A stretch of 64,000 nt of DNA from Listeria costaricensis (GCF_900183385.1 NZ_FXUT01000004.1:62001-126000), one strand, 5' to 3'; counted from the first letter of the stretch, positions 1 to 12,052 are shown. Made by a program: numbers and translations. The notes: a model not told the origin generated them from the letters alone.

Positions 1-283
1 TAAAATGTATGCTGAAAATATTCTACCGGAAAATCCTTTCATTTCAGCAGCAAAAACACCGCTTGACCAATTGGCAAAAATGCCGCGTACACTACTGGCG
101 ATTGGTGAATTTGATCCGCTTCGTGTTCAGGGAGAGATTCTTTTCCAACATTTGCAAGCAGCTGATGTGGACGTGACCTATCTTCGCTATAATGGCATGA
201 TTCATGCTTTTATGGACAAGGTTGGCGATTATGTGCAAGCGGCGGATCTTTTAGACGAGACGGTCAAGTTTATTTTGAAATAA
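1..283 (+). CDS. alpha/beta-hydrolase (HSL/acetylesterase family), 3' end only
   Basis: C-terminal part of an alpha/beta-hydrolase-fold-3 esterase; the reading frame is open to the window edge, so the start and the nucleophile elbow lie outside. The visible piece has the two late catalytic elements of the hormone-sensitive-lipase family: the acid in a GEFDPLR motif and the histidine in GMIHAF. Such enzymes hydrolyse short acyl esters in the cytoplasm. It converges on gyrA and shares a terminator with it. The exact substrate cannot be told from this fragment. Confidence 0.8.
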   Translation, partial: KMYAENILPENPFISAAKTPLDQLAKMPRTLLAIGEFDPLRVQGEILFQHLQAADVDVTYLRYNGMIHAFMDKVGDYVQAADLLDETVKFILK

Positions 284-333
284 AAAAATCCAGCAACTAC
301 CACTCTTAAAATGGTTTAGTTGCTGGATTTTTT
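284..333. terminator. bidirectional terminator between esterase and gyrA
   Basis: The stem arms at 284-299 and 317-333 are complementary (AAATCCAGCAACTA with its inverse). There is an A-run on the left and a T-run on the right, so it can stop transcripts from both convergent genes. Confidence 0.85.
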
Positions 334-345
334 GTTACTCAGTTT

Positions 346-2889
346 TTATTCAACATCATCTTCGCCCGGACCTTCTTCAAAGCTTTCATCCGGTACCTGT
401 GTTTCTAAAATTTGATCGTCTTTGTTTGCTTCTTGCTCCTCAGCCAGCTCTTGTTCCTCGTCTTCTTTTGGAACGGTGGCGACAGTCGCAACTTTTTCGT
501 CTTCATCAAGGCGGATCAATTTGACACCCATTGCGCTCCGGCCTGTTTGTGAGACTGTTTCAACTTCAAAGCGAATCAAGACGCCGCTAATTGTCATCAG
601 CATGATATCTTCATCGCCTTTGACTGTTTTCATACCAACGAGATCGCCATTCTTAGCAGTGATTGAAACGGTTTTGACACCCATACCGCCACGACCGCGT
701 AATGGATATTGATCGGCCGAGGTTTGTTTACCATAGCCTTTCTCGGTCACTACAAGCACTTTCTCGTCATCTTCGAGCACTTCCATACCAATTACCTCAT
801 CTTCTTCACGAAGCCGTATACCGCGCACTCCGGCCGCCGTACGACCCATCACACGAATATCTTCTTCCTTGAAGTAGATCGACTGACCATGTTTTGTGGC
901 AATGATGATTTTTTTCGAGCCGTCTGTCAGCTGTACCGACATCAATTCATCATTTTCACGAAGATCAACTGCACGCAAACCGCTTTGACGGATATTCGCA
1001 AATTGTGCGAGCGACGTACGTTTCACCACACCATGTTTTGTCGTAAAGAACAGATAATTATCATCTTTGAATTCGCTCAGATTGATAACCGCATTAATCT
1101 GTTCCTGACTTTCAATGCCCAGCAGGTTGATGATTGGAATCCCTTTGGCAGTCCGACCGTATTCTGGAATTTCATAGCCTTTCGCCCGGTAAACTTTCCC
1201 TGTGTTGGTAAAGAACAGTAGGGTATCATGCGTGCTGGTCGCAATCAGATGTTCAACAAAGTCGTCTTCATGCGTGGACATCCCTTGAACGCCTCGACCA
1301 CCACGATTTTGAGCACGATAGGTTGAAAGTGGAAGACGTTTGATGTAACCTTTTTTCGTCAAAGTGATGACGACTTCTTCTTGTGCAATCAAATCTTCAT
1401 CTTCAATGCTGACTAAATCACCTGTCAAAATCTCTGTACGACGTTTGTCAGAAAATTTATCTTTGATTTCTTCTAATTCTTCACGAATGATTTGCAGAAT
1501 ACGTTCACCATCAGCCAAAATTGCTTTCAAATCTGTAATCAAGGCCATTAGATTTTGATATTCTTCTTCGATTTTTTCGCGTTCCAAACCTGTCAAACGT
1601 TGGAGACGCATATCGAGAATAGCTTGAGCTTGTTTTTCCGAAAGCTGGAACTGCGTCATCAAGCCTTCTTTAGCCATATCCGTCGTTTTAGAACCGCGGA
1701 TAAGGGCGATGACTGCATCAATATTATCTAGTGCAATCCGCAAACCTTCCAAAATATGTGCGCGTGCTTCTGCTTTGCGCAATTCAAATTCTGTCCGGCG
1801 GCGAATAACAACTTTTTGATGTTCCAAGTAGTAGTAAAGGATTTCCTTCAAGTTCAACACTTTTGGATGGCTGCCGACCAGTGCCAGCATATTGATACCG
1901 AAAGTCGTTTGCAATGCGGTCATTTTGTAAAGATTATTGACGATGACACTTGCACTGATATCACGACGAACTTCTATCACGATACGCATACCGGAACGGT
2001 CAGATTCATCGTTCAAATCAGTAATGCCGTCAATTTTCTTTTCACGCGCCAGTTCGGCAATCCGTTCGATAAGACGTGCCTTGTTTACCTGATAAGGAAG
2101 TTCAGTAATGATGATTGTTTCTTTACCATTTTTCTTTTCTTCAATATCAACACGTGCACGTACAGTGATTGAACCGCGACCTGTTTCATAAGCACGGCGA
2201 ATTCCGCTTCTTCCCATGATCATCCCAGCAGTAGGGAAGTCTGGTCCTGGAATGTATTCCATTAGTTCACGAATCGTGATTTCAGGATTATGTGTTAATG
2301 CCAATACGCCATCAATGATTTCACCGAGATTGTGTGTAGGAATATTGGTTGCCATACCAACGGCAATCCCTGATGAACCATTAACAAGCAGGTTTGGGAA
2401 ACGTGCTGGCAGGATGGCCGGTTCTTTTTCCGAACCATCATAGTTGTCCACATAGTCGATCGTATCTTTATTGATGTCACGCAGTAGTTCCATCGAGATT
2501 TTCGACATTCTGGCTTCCGTATAACGCATGGCAGCCGCTTGGTCTCCATCGACCGACCCAAAGTTACCGTGTCCATCTACAAGCATGTACCGGTAGCTGA
2601 AATCTTGTGCCATCCGAACCATTGTGTAGTAAACTGCACTGTCACCATGCGGGTGATATTTACCAATAACTTCACCGACAATACGTGCCGATTTTTTATA
2701 GGCTTTATCGGAAGTCATCCCCAAATCGTTCATCGCATAAAGAATACGACGGTGAACTGGTTTAAGGCCATCACGAACATCTGGAAGTGCACGCGCTACA
2801 ATAACGCTCATCGCATAATCCAAGAATGAATCGCGCATTTCCTTGTTTAAATTAACTTCTGTAATTCTTTGATTTGGTGTTTCTGCCAT
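346..2889 (-). CDS. gyrA: DNA gyrase subunit A
   Basis: GyrA is the breakage-reunion subunit of DNA gyrase (A2B2), which introduces negative supercoils. The 847 residues are full length. The winged-helix core carries the catalytic tyrosine in [10 protein letters not shown] (Tyr123), and the C-terminal beta-pinwheel has the GyrA box in [11 protein letters not shown]. The tail is very acidic. The start is an ATG behind GGGAGG. The quinolone-resistance region reads [14 protein letters not shown]: Ser84 is the usual residue, but Tyr88 stands where Listeria, Bacillus and Staphylococcus normally have Glu (Asp87 in E. coli). gyrB lies 121 bp upstream in the same direction. Confidence 0.98.
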   Translation of the reverse strand: MAETPNQRITEVNLNKEMRDSFLDYAMSVIVARALPDVRDGLKPVHRRILYAMNDLGMTSDKAYKKSARIVGEVIGKYHPHGDSAVYYTMVRMAQDFSYRYMLVDGHGNFGSVDGDQAAAMRYTEARMSKISMELLRDINKDTIDYVDNYDGSEKEPAILPARFPNLLVNGSSGIAVGMATNIPTHNLGEIIDGVLALTHNPEITIRELMEYIPGPDFPTAGMIMGRSGIRRAYETGRGSITVRARVDIEEKKNGKETIIITELPYQVNKARLIERIAELAREKKIDGITDLNDESDRSGMRIVIEVRRDISASVIVNNLYKMTALQTTFGINMLALVGSHPKVLNLKEILYYYLEHQKVVIRRRTEFELRKAEARAHILEGLRIALDNIDAVIALIRGSKTTDMAKEGLMTQFQLSEKQAQAILDMRLQRLTGLEREKIEEEYQNLMALITDLKAILADGERILQIIREELEEIKDKFSDKRRTEILTGDLVSIEDEDLIAQEEVVITLTKKGYIKRLPLSTYRAQNRGGRGVQGMSTHEDDFVEHLIATSTHDTLLFFTNTGKVYRAKGYEIPEYGRTAKGIPIINLLGIESQEQINAVINLSEFKDDNYLFFTTKHGVVKRTSLAQFANIRQSGLRAVDLRENDELMSVQLTDGSKKIIIATKHGQSIYFKEEDIRVMGRTAAGVRGIRLREEDEVIGMEVLEDDEKVLVVTEKGYGKQTSADQYPLRGRGGMGVKTVSITAKNGDLVGMKTVKGDEDIMLMTISGVLIRFEVETVSQTGRSAMGVKLIRLDEDEKVATVATVPKEDEEQELAEEQEANKDDQILETQVPDESFEEGPGEDDVE

Positions 2890-3010
2890 TTTCAGCGAAA
2901 CCTCCCTTTCCGATTTTTGAGACGTTCAATCTCAAAGTTCCCGTTATGTAGGGGATGCTGCACAAAATATATCTGCAGCATCATACGATTATTTCCCGGG
3001 TAATAATTGA

Positions 3011-4975
<1,965 letters not shown>

Positions 4976-5004
4976 TCATAAAAAATATATCAACCTAAAA
5001 ATTA

Positions 5005-6120
5005 CTAGGATTTTTTAACCGTACCTTGTTCTACTTGAAAAGTTGTTGCCCGATTAAGTGTTTCATGGTCGATCCCGCTGACATTCGTCGTTGTAACAAA
5101 AGTTTGAACCTTTCCCTGAATCGCACCTAGAAGATGGGATTGCCGGTAATCATCCAGCTCGCTTAGAACATCATCCAGAAGAAGCAACGGATATTCGCCC
5201 GTTTCTTCATGGATCAAATCAATTTCAGCCAATTTGACTGAGAGGGCGGTCGTTCGCTGCTGTCCCTGTGAACCAAACACCTGAACATTTTGCCCATTAA
5301 TATAAAATAGAGAATCATCCCGATGCGGTCCAATCAGCGTTACCCCACGGTCGATTTCTCTCTGCCGGATTGATTCCATTTTTTCCAGTAGTTCTTCCTG
5401 CTGCTTTTGCCGCTCCAAACCATCTGTCAAAATAACAGAAGGCTTATACGCTAGCTTCAAAGTTTCGAGTCCGCGTGTAATCTCCTGATGAATTGGTGCT
5501 GCATAACTTTCAAGTCTTTCGATAAAGCCTTTTCTTCGTTCTGTCAGCTTGATGGCTACCTCTGCAAACTGCTCCGTCAAAATTGAAAGCATGACAGGAT
5601 CATATTTTTTCTTGAGCTGCGCCATCTTTAAATACTGATTTCGCTGATGCAGAATGCGCTGATATTGGCTAAGATCATGTAAATACACCGGCTGCATTTG
5701 ACCGATTTCCATATTGATAAATCGACGTCTGACGCCTGGTGCTCCTTTGACGAGCGAAAGATCTTCCGGTGCAAACATCACGACATTCAAATGCCCGACA
5801 TATTGACTCAATTTCTTTTGCTCGAGATGATTCACTTTTGCCTTTTTCCCTTTAGTGGTGATGCTTAGTTCGAGAGGGACCGATTGATTATTTTTCAAAA
5901 TTCGTCCTTCGATTTTGGCCGCTTCATTTTCCCACTGAATAAAATCTTTATCATTCGTCGTTCGGTGCGACTTGGCAAGCGCCAGCATCAGGATAGCTTC
6001 TAGGAGGTTTGTTTTTCCTTGCGCATTTTCACCGAGAAAAACATTGACGTGCGGATCGAAATCGAGAGAAAGTTCCTCATAATTACGAAAATGACGCAAA
6101 ACCAGATTTTCTAACAACAT
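5005..6120 (-). CDS. recF: DNA replication/repair protein RecF
   Basis: RecF is an SMC-like ABC ATPase that helps load RecA at single-strand gaps with RecO and RecR. The 371 residues are normal length. The Walker A motif GENAQGKTN is at residues 30-38 and the signature/Walker B region [12 protein letters not shown] is near residue 315. The start is an ATG behind GAGGATC. It lies 18 bp downstream of yaaA in the conserved yaaA-recF-gyrB-gyrA order. Confidence 0.97.
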   Translation of the reverse strand: MLLENLVLRHFRNYEELSLDFDPHVNVFLGENAQGKTNLLEAILMLALAKSHRTTNDKDFIQWENEAAKIEGRILKNNQSVPLELSITTKGKKAKVNHLEQKKLSQYVGHLNVVMFAPEDLSLVKGAPGVRRRFINMEIGQMQPVYLHDLSQYQRILHQRNQYLKMAQLKKKYDPVMLSILTEQFAEVAIKLTERRKGFIERLESYAAPIHQEITRGLETLKLAYKPSVILTDGLERQKQQEELLEKMESIRQREIDRGVTLIGPHRDDSLFYINGQNVQVFGSQGQQRTTALSVKLAEIDLIHEETGEYPLLLLDDVLSELDDYRQSHLLGAIQGKVQTFVTTTNVSGIDHETLNRATTFQVEQGTVKKS

Positions 6121-6138
6121 TTTTTCAGATCCTCACAA

Positions 6139-6384
6139 TCAGGATAGTTCGATTTTAACTTTTCCTTTTCCGGGAATTAAAACGACATCTCCATTTCTCA
6201 GTTTACGTCCACGGCGATTATCCTGCTCGCCATTGATATAAATCGGATGCTCGCTTAAAAAGGCTTTTGCCATGCCGCCGCTTTGTACAACATCTGTCAT
6301 TTGTAAAAGCTGCCCAAGTGTTATGAATTCACGATCAATTTTTACTACTTCAGCCAAAATGTCACACCCATTCTTTTTTATCAC
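6139..6384 (-). CDS. yaaA: S4-domain RNA-binding protein YaaA
   Basis: Small S4-fold protein, always found next to recF in Firmicutes. The S4 core runs from ITLGQLLQM to GKVKIELS and should bind structured RNA; a link to ribosome or translation control is inferred from the family. The ATG at 6384 has AGAAGG five bases upstream and gives 81 residues. The more usual family start (AEVVKID...) would correspond to an internal TTG ten codons further in, so the N-terminus is uncertain. Confidence 0.85.
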   Translation of the reverse strand: MIKKNGCDILAEVVKIDREFITLGQLLQMTDVVQSGGMAKAFLSEHPIYINGEQDNRRGRKLRNGDVVLIPGKGKVKIELS

Positions 6385-6497
6385 TACCTTCTATTTTACT
6401 AAAGTTTCTCTAATAATACAAAGAATATTTTCATATATCCGCGTTATTCGCTTTTTTCGTCAAAATAATGGGGGGATACTATTTTTAACCAAAAATT

Positions 6498-6530
6498 AAA
6501 ATAACGCCTTCTCAGACGTTATTTTAAAAA
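6498..6530 (-). terminator. terminator of the MATE transporter gene
   Basis: An AAAATAACG / CGTTATTTT stem at 6498-6525. On the minus strand it is followed by a T-rich tail, directly after the stop codon of the MATE gene. Confidence 0.75.
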
Positions 6531-6534
6531 ATAC

Positions 6535-7872
6535 CTATTTTGTAATGACTGCTTTTTTACGCCAAGCGCCTGATTTGTAACGCCACACACCAAGTGCGGC
6601 AGCTGTTACCCATGCGACGGGTGTAGCCCACCATAATCCGGCATAGCCCATGACCATCGATAAAGCAAAACCAATCACCAAACGGGAAACTAACTCAAAA
6701 ATCCCCATCAGAAGTGGCACTAAGGCATCCCCAGTCCCACGAAGCGTTTCACGGACAACGAAAAGGACGCCGACGACCACATAGAAGAACGACACGATAT
6801 GCAGATAGCCTACGCCGATTTGCAAGACTTCTGTTTCACTTGCATCTACGAATAATAATAAAAATTGCTTGGAAAACAGCTGAACCAGAATCGTCATGAC
6901 AATACTAACTGCCGTGACAACTTTAAGTCCTGACCAAAAGCCTTTGCGCACGCGGTCGATTTTTCCAGCGCCGACATTTTGACCGGCAAACATCGAACTG
7001 GCTGCACCAAATGCGATTCCCGGCTGATAAGTAAGGGAGTCAATTCTGCTTGCAGCTGTATAGGCCGCGACAACAGAAGGGCCAAAGCCATTGATCAGAC
7101 TTTGAATGGCCATATTGCCGATCGATATAAACGAACCTTGAAGGCCGGATGGAAGGCCAATCCGAATCATTTCTTTCAAAAGTGGCGGATAGAGCTTGAA
7201 TTTTTTTAATTCAATCCGCATAAACGGCACATGTCGATAAGCATAATAGATACAGGCAATAGCTGCAAAAAGCTGTGAACAGACGGTCGCTAAAGCCGCA
7301 CCGCGCACGCCGCCTCCCCAAGCTACAACAAAAAGAAAATCCAACGCAATATTGACAACAGATGAAAAAATCAAAAATAAAAGCGGTGTAATTGAATTTC
7401 CAAGCGCCCGAAGAATTGCAGCGATCCCATTGTAGAGCGCCATTGGCAGGATACCGATGAACAGCGTGGAAAGAAATATGTAGGAATCATCCATAATCTC
7501 TTGTGGTGTTCTAAGCAGTATGAGGAGTGGCTTGGCAAGAAGCAGCCCCAATATTGTAAACACCACTGCTGCAATGACAACTGCATAGGTTGCTGTAGAA
7601 ATGACTTCTTTCAATCGATCAAAATCTTTAAACCCAAAATATTGTGAAACTACAACTGAAATCCCACTCATCAGTCCGATTATCAGAGATACCATAAAAA
7701 AATTGATTGAATTGGTGGCCCCAACAGCTGCTAATGCGTCAACGCTGACAAATTTCCCCACGATCATCGCGTCAATCATCGTATAAAACTGTTGAAATAA
7801 GTTGCCGATCAACATGGGCATCGCAAAATAAAAAATCGTTTTTGTCGGATTCCCAGTTGTCATATCTTTCAT
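6535..7872 (-). CDS. MATE-family multidrug efflux transporter
   Basis: About 445 residues with twelve predicted membrane helices and the two-lobe MATE layout (FAMPMLIGNLFQQFY near the start, NPTKTIF before it). These proteins export cationic drugs in exchange for Na+ or H+. A MATE gene between dnaN and yaaA is a Listeria hallmark (the lmo0003 position). The chosen start is the ATG at 7872; a TTG directly before it (7875) has a slightly better distance to AGAGGTG. It has its own terminator and a 145-bp gap from dnaN, so it is probably transcribed alone. The transported compound is unknown. Confidence 0.9.
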   Translation of the reverse strand: MKDMTTGNPTKTIFYFAMPMLIGNLFQQFYTMIDAMIVGKFVSVDALAAVGATNSINFFMVSLIIGLMSGISVVVSQYFGFKDFDRLKEVISTATYAVVIAAVVFTILGLLLAKPLLILLRTPQEIMDDSYIFLSTLFIGILPMALYNGIAAILRALGNSITPLLFLIFSSVVNIALDFLFVVAWGGGVRGAALATVCSQLFAAIACIYYAYRHVPFMRIELKKFKLYPPLLKEMIRIGLPSGLQGSFISIGNMAIQSLINGFGPSVVAAYTAASRIDSLTYQPGIAFGAASSMFAGQNVGAGKIDRVRKGFWSGLKVVTAVSIVMTILVQLFSKQFLLLFVDASETEVLQIGVGYLHIVSFFYVVVGVLFVVRETLRGTGDALVPLLMGIFELVSRLVIGFALSMVMGYAGLWWATPVAWVTAAALGVWRYKSGAWRKKAVITK

Positions 7873-7981
7873 CAAGTGTCTTGCACCTCTCTTTTTGCAT
7901 AATTATACATAACGTATAAATTGTGATTGTGAAATTTCACAACCTGCTGTACTGTAACAGCTTCCCCCTCTATATTCAAGC

Positions 7982-8010
7982 AAAAAAGACCCGCTAAAAT
8001 AGCGGATCTT
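7982..8010 (-). terminator. terminator of dnaN
   Basis: A GACCCGCTA / TAGCGGATC stem with a four-base loop. On the minus strand it is followed by a run of T, just after the dnaN stop. Confidence 0.8.
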
Positions 8011-8020
8011 CGCTTTGTGA

Positions 8021-9166
8021 TTAGTAAGTACGAACAGGTGTGATCAGCTGTAGAATCTCATTTGGAGCAGCTGCATCTCGTGGCCGCAATACGAATGGCC
8101 GCATTGTACCCGCGAAGGAAATTTGAATATCATCGCCTTCAAATGCACGCAGGGCATCCATCATATATTTACCGTTGAATGAAATTTTTAGATCTTCACC
8201 TGTAAAGCTTTGGCTGAACAGTTTTTCAGAGACATTCCCAATTTCCGGTGAGTTAGAGGAAACCTCCACTTGGCCATTATCAAGTGTCGTAAGTTTGATG
8301 ACATTATTACGATTCTCCCGTGCCAGTAGGGAAGCACGATCAATGGCTTGTAGGAAAGATTTAGCATTGATTACGAGTTCCGATTTCGTATCTGTTGGAA
8401 TCAGACGGGATGTATCTGGGTAGCTGCCTTCCAGTAAGCGGGAATAGAACAGCAAATCTTTTAATTTGAACAGAATTTGATTGCTGGCAAGCACCATTTC
8501 AATGGATTCTGTCGCTTCATCAAGAATTTTGTTCAATTCAGATAGGCTTTTTCCTGGAATAACGATATTGTATTCTTCGCCAACTTCTGATTCAAGCGGG
8601 ATTTCCCGTAATGCAAGACGGTGACTGTCTGTTGCTACTGCAGTAAGGACGTTGTTTTTGATGATCCAGTTGACACCAGTTAAAACAGGGCGAACTTCAA
8701 TAGCTGAAACAGCGAAAACCGTTTGGCGAATGATATTTTTAAGCACATTGATTGGAATTAGAATTTTCTTCCCATCAGAGACTTCTGGAAGTTTAGGATA
8801 TTCCATTACATCCAGACCATTTAATGTGAAAAAGGCTTGTCCTGAACGGATATTGGTTTGATTATTGGTTGTTACTTCGATTTCAACATTTTCATCAGGT
8901 AAACGACGAACGATGTCTCCAAAGTATTTGGATTGTAAAACAATACCGCCAAAAGATTCTACTTCTACTAAGACTTCATCATTTTCAATCAAAGGGATAA
9001 ATGCCTCGATAGAAATATCGGAGTCACTACCGGTTAAGGTTACCCCTTCATCATTTACAACAATCTTGATCCCCGTAAGAATTGGAATTGTTGTTCTGGA
9101 TGAAATGGCGCGTGTCACTTCATTGACTGCTTGCACTAAACGGTCGCGTTGAATTACAAATTTCAT
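8021..9166 (-). CDS. dnaN: DNA polymerase III beta sliding clamp
   Basis: The processivity clamp encircles DNA as a dimer and tethers DNA polymerase III and other clamp-binding proteins. The 381 residues have the three-domain clamp layout, from MKFVIQRDRLVQAVNEV to the C-terminal LQLITPVRTY. The start is an ATG with GGAGGATACTC before it. It lies downstream of dnaA, with a 193-bp gap that carries part of the origin. Confidence 0.98.
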   Translation of the reverse strand: MKFVIQRDRLVQAVNEVTRAISSRTTIPILTGIKIVVNDEGVTLTGSDSDISIEAFIPLIENDEVLVEVESFGGIVLQSKYFGDIVRRLPDENVEIEVTTNNQTNIRSGQAFFTLNGLDVMEYPKLPEVSDGKKILIPINVLKNIIRQTVFAVSAIEVRPVLTGVNWIIKNNVLTAVATDSHRLALREIPLESEVGEEYNIVIPGKSLSELNKILDEATESIEMVLASNQILFKLKDLLFYSRLLEGSYPDTSRLIPTDTKSELVINAKSFLQAIDRASLLARENRNNVIKLTTLDNGQVEVSSNSPEIGNVSEKLFSQSFTGEDLKISFNGKYMMDALRAFEGDDIQISFAGTMRPFVLRPRDAAAPNEILQLITPVRTY

Positions 9167-9226
9167 GAGTATCCTCCAGTATCTTTATTTTTTTCAAAAA
9201 CATATAAGTAAGTAAGTTAAAAATCG

Positions 9227-9337
9227 TAATAATAGTAATAGGCGTTGTGGATTTGTGGATAAGTGATTGAAAGCCATCAGCAGAAAAGTTTTCCACATGT
9301 TGATAACTTGTTGATAAGTTTGTACCGGTTATCCACA
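9227..9337. other. oriC, dnaA-dnaN side: DnaA boxes and DnaA-trio unwinding element
   Basis: Two near-adjacent DnaA boxes occur at 9246-9254 and 9254-9262 (TGTGGATAA, perfect), with further boxes at 9289-9297 (TTTTCCACA) and 9329-9337 (TTATCCACA, perfect). Immediately left of the paired boxes, after a GCG spacer, is TAA-TAA-TAG-TAA-TAG (9227-9241), the DnaA-trio pattern, then AT-rich DNA from 9181. This is the layout of the basal unwinding system described for Bacillus subtilis. The function is inferred from that layout. Confidence 0.8.
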
Positions 9338-9359
9338 ATACCCACAATTGGAATGAAAT

Positions 9360-10712
9360 CTATAATCCACTCTTGCGTAGATTTTTTTCGATTTCAGCAA
9401 TATCATTTTTTAAAACTTGATCGTTTTTGACCATTTGACTGATTTTTTCATGGGCATGGATAACAGTTGTATGATCACGTCCGCCAAATTCATCGCCGAT
9501 TTTCGGAAGAGAAGCATCCGTTAATTCGCGAGACATGTACATGGCAATTTGACGTGGAAAAGCAATACTTTTCGTTCGTTTTTTTGCTTTGAAATCTTCT
9601 AGACGGATATGGAAATATTCGCCAACTGCTTCCTGAATATCTTTAATGGTAATCACGGTTGATTTTGAATTTGGAATGATGTCTTTGAGCGCTTCGGCTG
9701 CAAGACCCGCCGTAATATCTTTATTGACGAGTGACGAATAGGCAACGACACGAATCAGGGCACCTTCCAGTTCGCGAATGTTGCTATCAATTTGATTGGC
9801 GATGTAAAGCATGACTTCATTGGGAATATCAAGCCCGTCAGCTTTTGCTTTTTTACGCAAAATTGCGATTCTGGTTTCGAGATCTGGCGGTGTGATGTCT
9901 GTGATGAGTCCCCATTCAAAGCGGGAACGAAGCCGATCTTCAAGTGTGGGAATTTCTTTTGGTGGTCGGTCACTAGAGATGATGATTTGTTTTTCTTCAT
10001 CGTAAAGCGCATTAAATGTATGGAAAAATTCTTCCTGCGTACCTTCTTTACCTGCCAAAAATTGGATATCATCAATTAAAAGCACATCGACATTCCGATA
10101 TTTTGTGCGAAATTCTTCGGTTTTATTGTCACGAATCGAGCTGATAAACTCATTCGTGAATTTTTCACTTGATAAATACATGACTTGGGCATTTTTTTTA
10201 TGCTGTAACACGTAATGACCGACTGCATGCATTAAGTGAGTTTTCCCTAAGCCGACACCACCATAAATAAATAGCGGGTTGTAAGCTTTGGCGGGTGCTT
10301 CGGCGACTGCTAATGATGCTGCATGGGCAAAACGATTGCCAGAACCAATAACGAATGTATCAAATACGTAGCGGGGATTTAATTTATTATTGGTATTTTC
10401 AGGGTCATTTTCATCATGAATTTTTCGTGCTTCAGGCGTAGGAGGTGTATACCCAATGTCCTCTTGTTCACCGTCTATAAAACGAATCTCATAAGTTGTG
10501 CCGGTTATTTCTTGCAGAATGTTGGAAATAAATTGCGTATAGCTTTTTTCGAGCCAGTCGCGTACAAAATTATTTGGCGCGGAAATAATGAAGGTGTTTC
10601 CTTCAAGTGAATGGGCGGTCGTAGATTTCATCCAAGTATCGTAACTTGGCTTGCTCATGTTTTTCTTTACAATTGCAAGGGCTTCCTGCCAAATATCTTC
10701 TATGGACTGCAA
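9360..10712 (-). CDS. dnaA: chromosomal replication initiator DnaA
   Basis: DnaA is an AAA+ ATPase that binds DnaA boxes and opens the origin. The start is a TTG at 10712 ([12 protein letters not shown]...) with AGGAGGGA upstream, giving 450 residues; the open frame extends 13 codons further without a plausible start. Domain I is followed by a short variable linker (about residues 80-115), Walker [10 protein letters not shown], Walker [11 protein letters not shown], and the domain IV signature [15 protein letters not shown]. The sequence closely resembles Listeria DnaA. DnaA boxes flank the gene on both sides, consistent with autoregulation. Confidence 0.98.
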   Translation of the reverse strand: MQSIEDIWQEALAIVKKNMSKPSYDTWMKSTTAHSLEGNTFIISAPNNFVRDWLEKSYTQFISNILQEITGTTYEIRFIDGEQEDIGYTPPTPEARKIHDENDPENTNNKLNPRYVFDTFVIGSGNRFAHAASLAVAEAPAKAYNPLFIYGGVGLGKTHLMHAVGHYVLQHKKNAQVMYLSSEKFTNEFISSIRDNKTEEFRTKYRNVDVLLIDDIQFLAGKEGTQEEFFHTFNALYDEEKQIIISSDRPPKEIPTLEDRLRSRFEWGLITDITPPDLETRIAILRKKAKADGLDIPNEVMLYIANQIDSNIRELEGALIRVVAYSSLVNKDITAGLAAEALKDIIPNSKSTVITIKDIQEAVGEYFHIRLEDFKAKKRTKSIAFPRQIAMYMSRELTDASLPKIGDEFGGRDHTTVIHAHEKISQMVKNDQVLKNDIAEIEKNLRKSGL

Positions 10713-10743
10713 TAGACTCCCTCCTTTTTTAAAACGTAATAAG

Positions 10744-11088
10744 TTATCCACAGGTAAAAAAACAGTGGATAAGCTTATCCAAATGGTGTTAAAAAAATAT
10801 CCACAACCTAATTATGTTTTGTGGATAACTTTATTTTTCCCCAAGGTATATTCTATTTGACAGAAAATATAATATCAGAAAAGTGCTTTAATAGCAAGGA
10901 CTTTCAAAATTTGTTAACATTTTTATCCAGATGTGGAAAAAAGTTGTCCACAGTAGGTTAGCATGTGAATAACTTGTTAATATCCAGTTGATAAAAAGAA
11001 ACGCCTAAAATCAATTATCCACAGCCATTTGTTTATAACTCACAGGTAATTGTGAATAACTTTGCGGGTTAGCTAAAAGTTATCCACA
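10744..11088. other. oriC, upstream DnaA-box cluster
   Basis: Perfect or near-perfect DnaA boxes at 10744-10752, 10764-10772 (inverse, one mismatch), 10797-10805, 10820-10828 (inverse), 10944-10952 (one mismatch), 11015-11023 and 11080-11088, plus weaker matches such as 10932-10940 and 11051-11059. Together with the boxes on the dnaN side this forms a bipartite origin of the Bacillus type. The dnaA promoter lies inside the cluster. Confidence 0.9.
10869..10897 (-). promoter_or_regulatory. dnaA promoter
   Basis: Minus-strand -35 TTGCTA (10892-10897), 17-base spacer, -10 TATTAT (10869-10874). It lies among the DnaA boxes, so DnaA can repress its own gene. Confidence 0.6.
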
Positions 11089-11130
11089 GGAGTAGAAATG
11101 CAATTAACACCTTTACTAGAATGACTGTGA

Positions 11131-11136
11131 TAAAAT
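11131..11136 (+). promoter_or_regulatory. possible extended -10 promoter for the origin ORF
   Basis: TAAAAT preceded by TG plus one base, 32 bp before the start codon at 11168. No clear -35 is visible. Confidence 0.35.
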
Positions 11137-11167
11137 ATATGTAGTCTAACGGGGATGGTGTAGAGCA

Positions 11168-11638
11168 ATGAGATTTCAGCGATTGATTAATACGAGAGAT
11201 TTAGAATTTTATCGAGTCATTCAAAATGGGGATGTTGAGGATGTTTTCGGTTATTTGCTGATTTTTGATAAAAGAGGGCCGGCTGTACTGCGTGATTTTA
11301 CCGTCTTTTTTAAAAGTCATATGAAAGAAGAAATTTTTGCAAAGAGTGTGAAGGAAAATCATGTGTATGCAATGTTTTTTCATTTTACGGATTTGGAAGA
11401 GGAGTCTGAAATACCAAAATTCACGAAGGTGGTTCGCTTTATTGAGGATCTATTGGAATTTAAACCGAGAATCAGCTATTATATAGATAATTTTTTAATC
11501 GACCAAAAATTGGAATTTGAGTTTCCGCATGAATATCAGAAAATTGGTCAATTTGCAGAGCAGTTGGTGAGAATTTCCGGGCGGGATATACCTGTTCCTA
11601 AAACGACGAAACAAAAATACTTATATTTATCTCAATAA
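11168..11638 (+). CDS. hypothetical protein encoded inside the origin region
   Basis: 156 residues, not recognised. There is no signal peptide or membrane segment; it is rich in Phe, Lys and Glu, with an acidic patch (FTDLEEESEIPKF) and a basic C-terminus (PKTTKQKYLYL), suggesting a soluble cytoplasmic protein. The ribosome binding site is weak (GGTG seven bases before ATG). It lies between the DnaA-box cluster and the rpmH promoter, facing away from dnaA; I know of no standard gene here in Listeria or Bacillus. It is AT-rich compared with dnaA. The uninterrupted 156-codon frame supports a real gene, but the function is unknown. Confidence 0.65.
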   Translation: MRFQRLINTRDLEFYRVIQNGDVEDVFGYLLIFDKRGPAVLRDFTVFFKSHMKEEIFAKSVKENHVYAMFFHFTDLEEESEIPKFTKVVRFIEDLLEFKPRISYYIDNFLIDQKLEFEFPHEYQKIGQFAEQLVRISGRDIPVPKTTKQKYLYLSQ

Positions 11639-11718
11639 ATTTTTGAAAAAAGGTTTTTCTCCTCTTCAAAATATGGTATGATTATGAGCGGAGTTTCTTA
11701 TTAAGTATAGGAATTCTA

Positions 11719-11747
11719 TTGACAAATACCGTAATTTTACGTACAAT
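11719..11747 (+). promoter_or_regulatory. rpmH-rnpA promoter
   Basis: -35 TTGACA (11719-11724), 17-base spacer, -10 TACAAT (11742-11747). A strong housekeeping promoter 58 bp before rpmH. Confidence 0.85.
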
Positions 11748-11804
11748 ATCTAAGACTGTCTAATAGATTTTATTCGATTGGACCCTTTTATGGGAGGTGT
11801 AACA

Positions 11805-11939
11805 ATGAAAAGAACATATCAACCAAGCAAGCGTAAAAGAAAAAAAGTACATGGTTTCCGTTCTCGTATGAGTTCTAAAAACGGCCGCAGAGTACTAGCA
11901 TCACGCCGTCGTAAAGGAAGAAAAGTATTATCTGCGTAG
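11805..11939 (+). CDS. rpmH: 50S ribosomal protein L34
   Basis: 44 residues starting [19 protein letters not shown], very basic, the standard length and sequence of bacterial L34, a structural protein of the large ribosomal subunit. The start is an ATG at 11805 behind GGGAGGTG. It is the first gene of the rightward rpmH-rnpA-yidC-jag series, with a terminator-like hairpin directly after it that probably sets the L34 to RnpA ratio. Confidence 0.97.
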   Translation: MKRTYQPSKRKRKKVHGFRSRMSSKNGRRVLASRRRKGRKVLSA

Positions 11940-11970
11940 ACCACTGAAAAAGACTCAGTGGTTTTTTTTG
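11940..11970 (+). terminator. partial terminator between rpmH and rnpA
   Basis: An ACCACTGA / TCAGTGGT stem with a seven-base loop followed by eight T, starting right after the rpmH stop. Since rnpA lacks an obvious promoter of its own, it probably works as an attenuator. Confidence 0.75.
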
Positions 11971-12052
11971 TTTAAATGGTAGTATTTTAGGGGGAATAGC
12001 TACTTTCCCCCCTGAAAACCCACTAGATTATGAGCGGAAGATGAGGACTATA

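Noticed and set aside
709-1221. 170-codon plus-strand frame inside gyrA
   Set aside because: Antisense shadow of gyrA, without initiation signals.
2890-3010. Possible small gene or riboswitch between gyrB and gyrA
   Set aside because: Only 121 bp, with weak inverted repeats and no conserved aptamer pattern I recognise.
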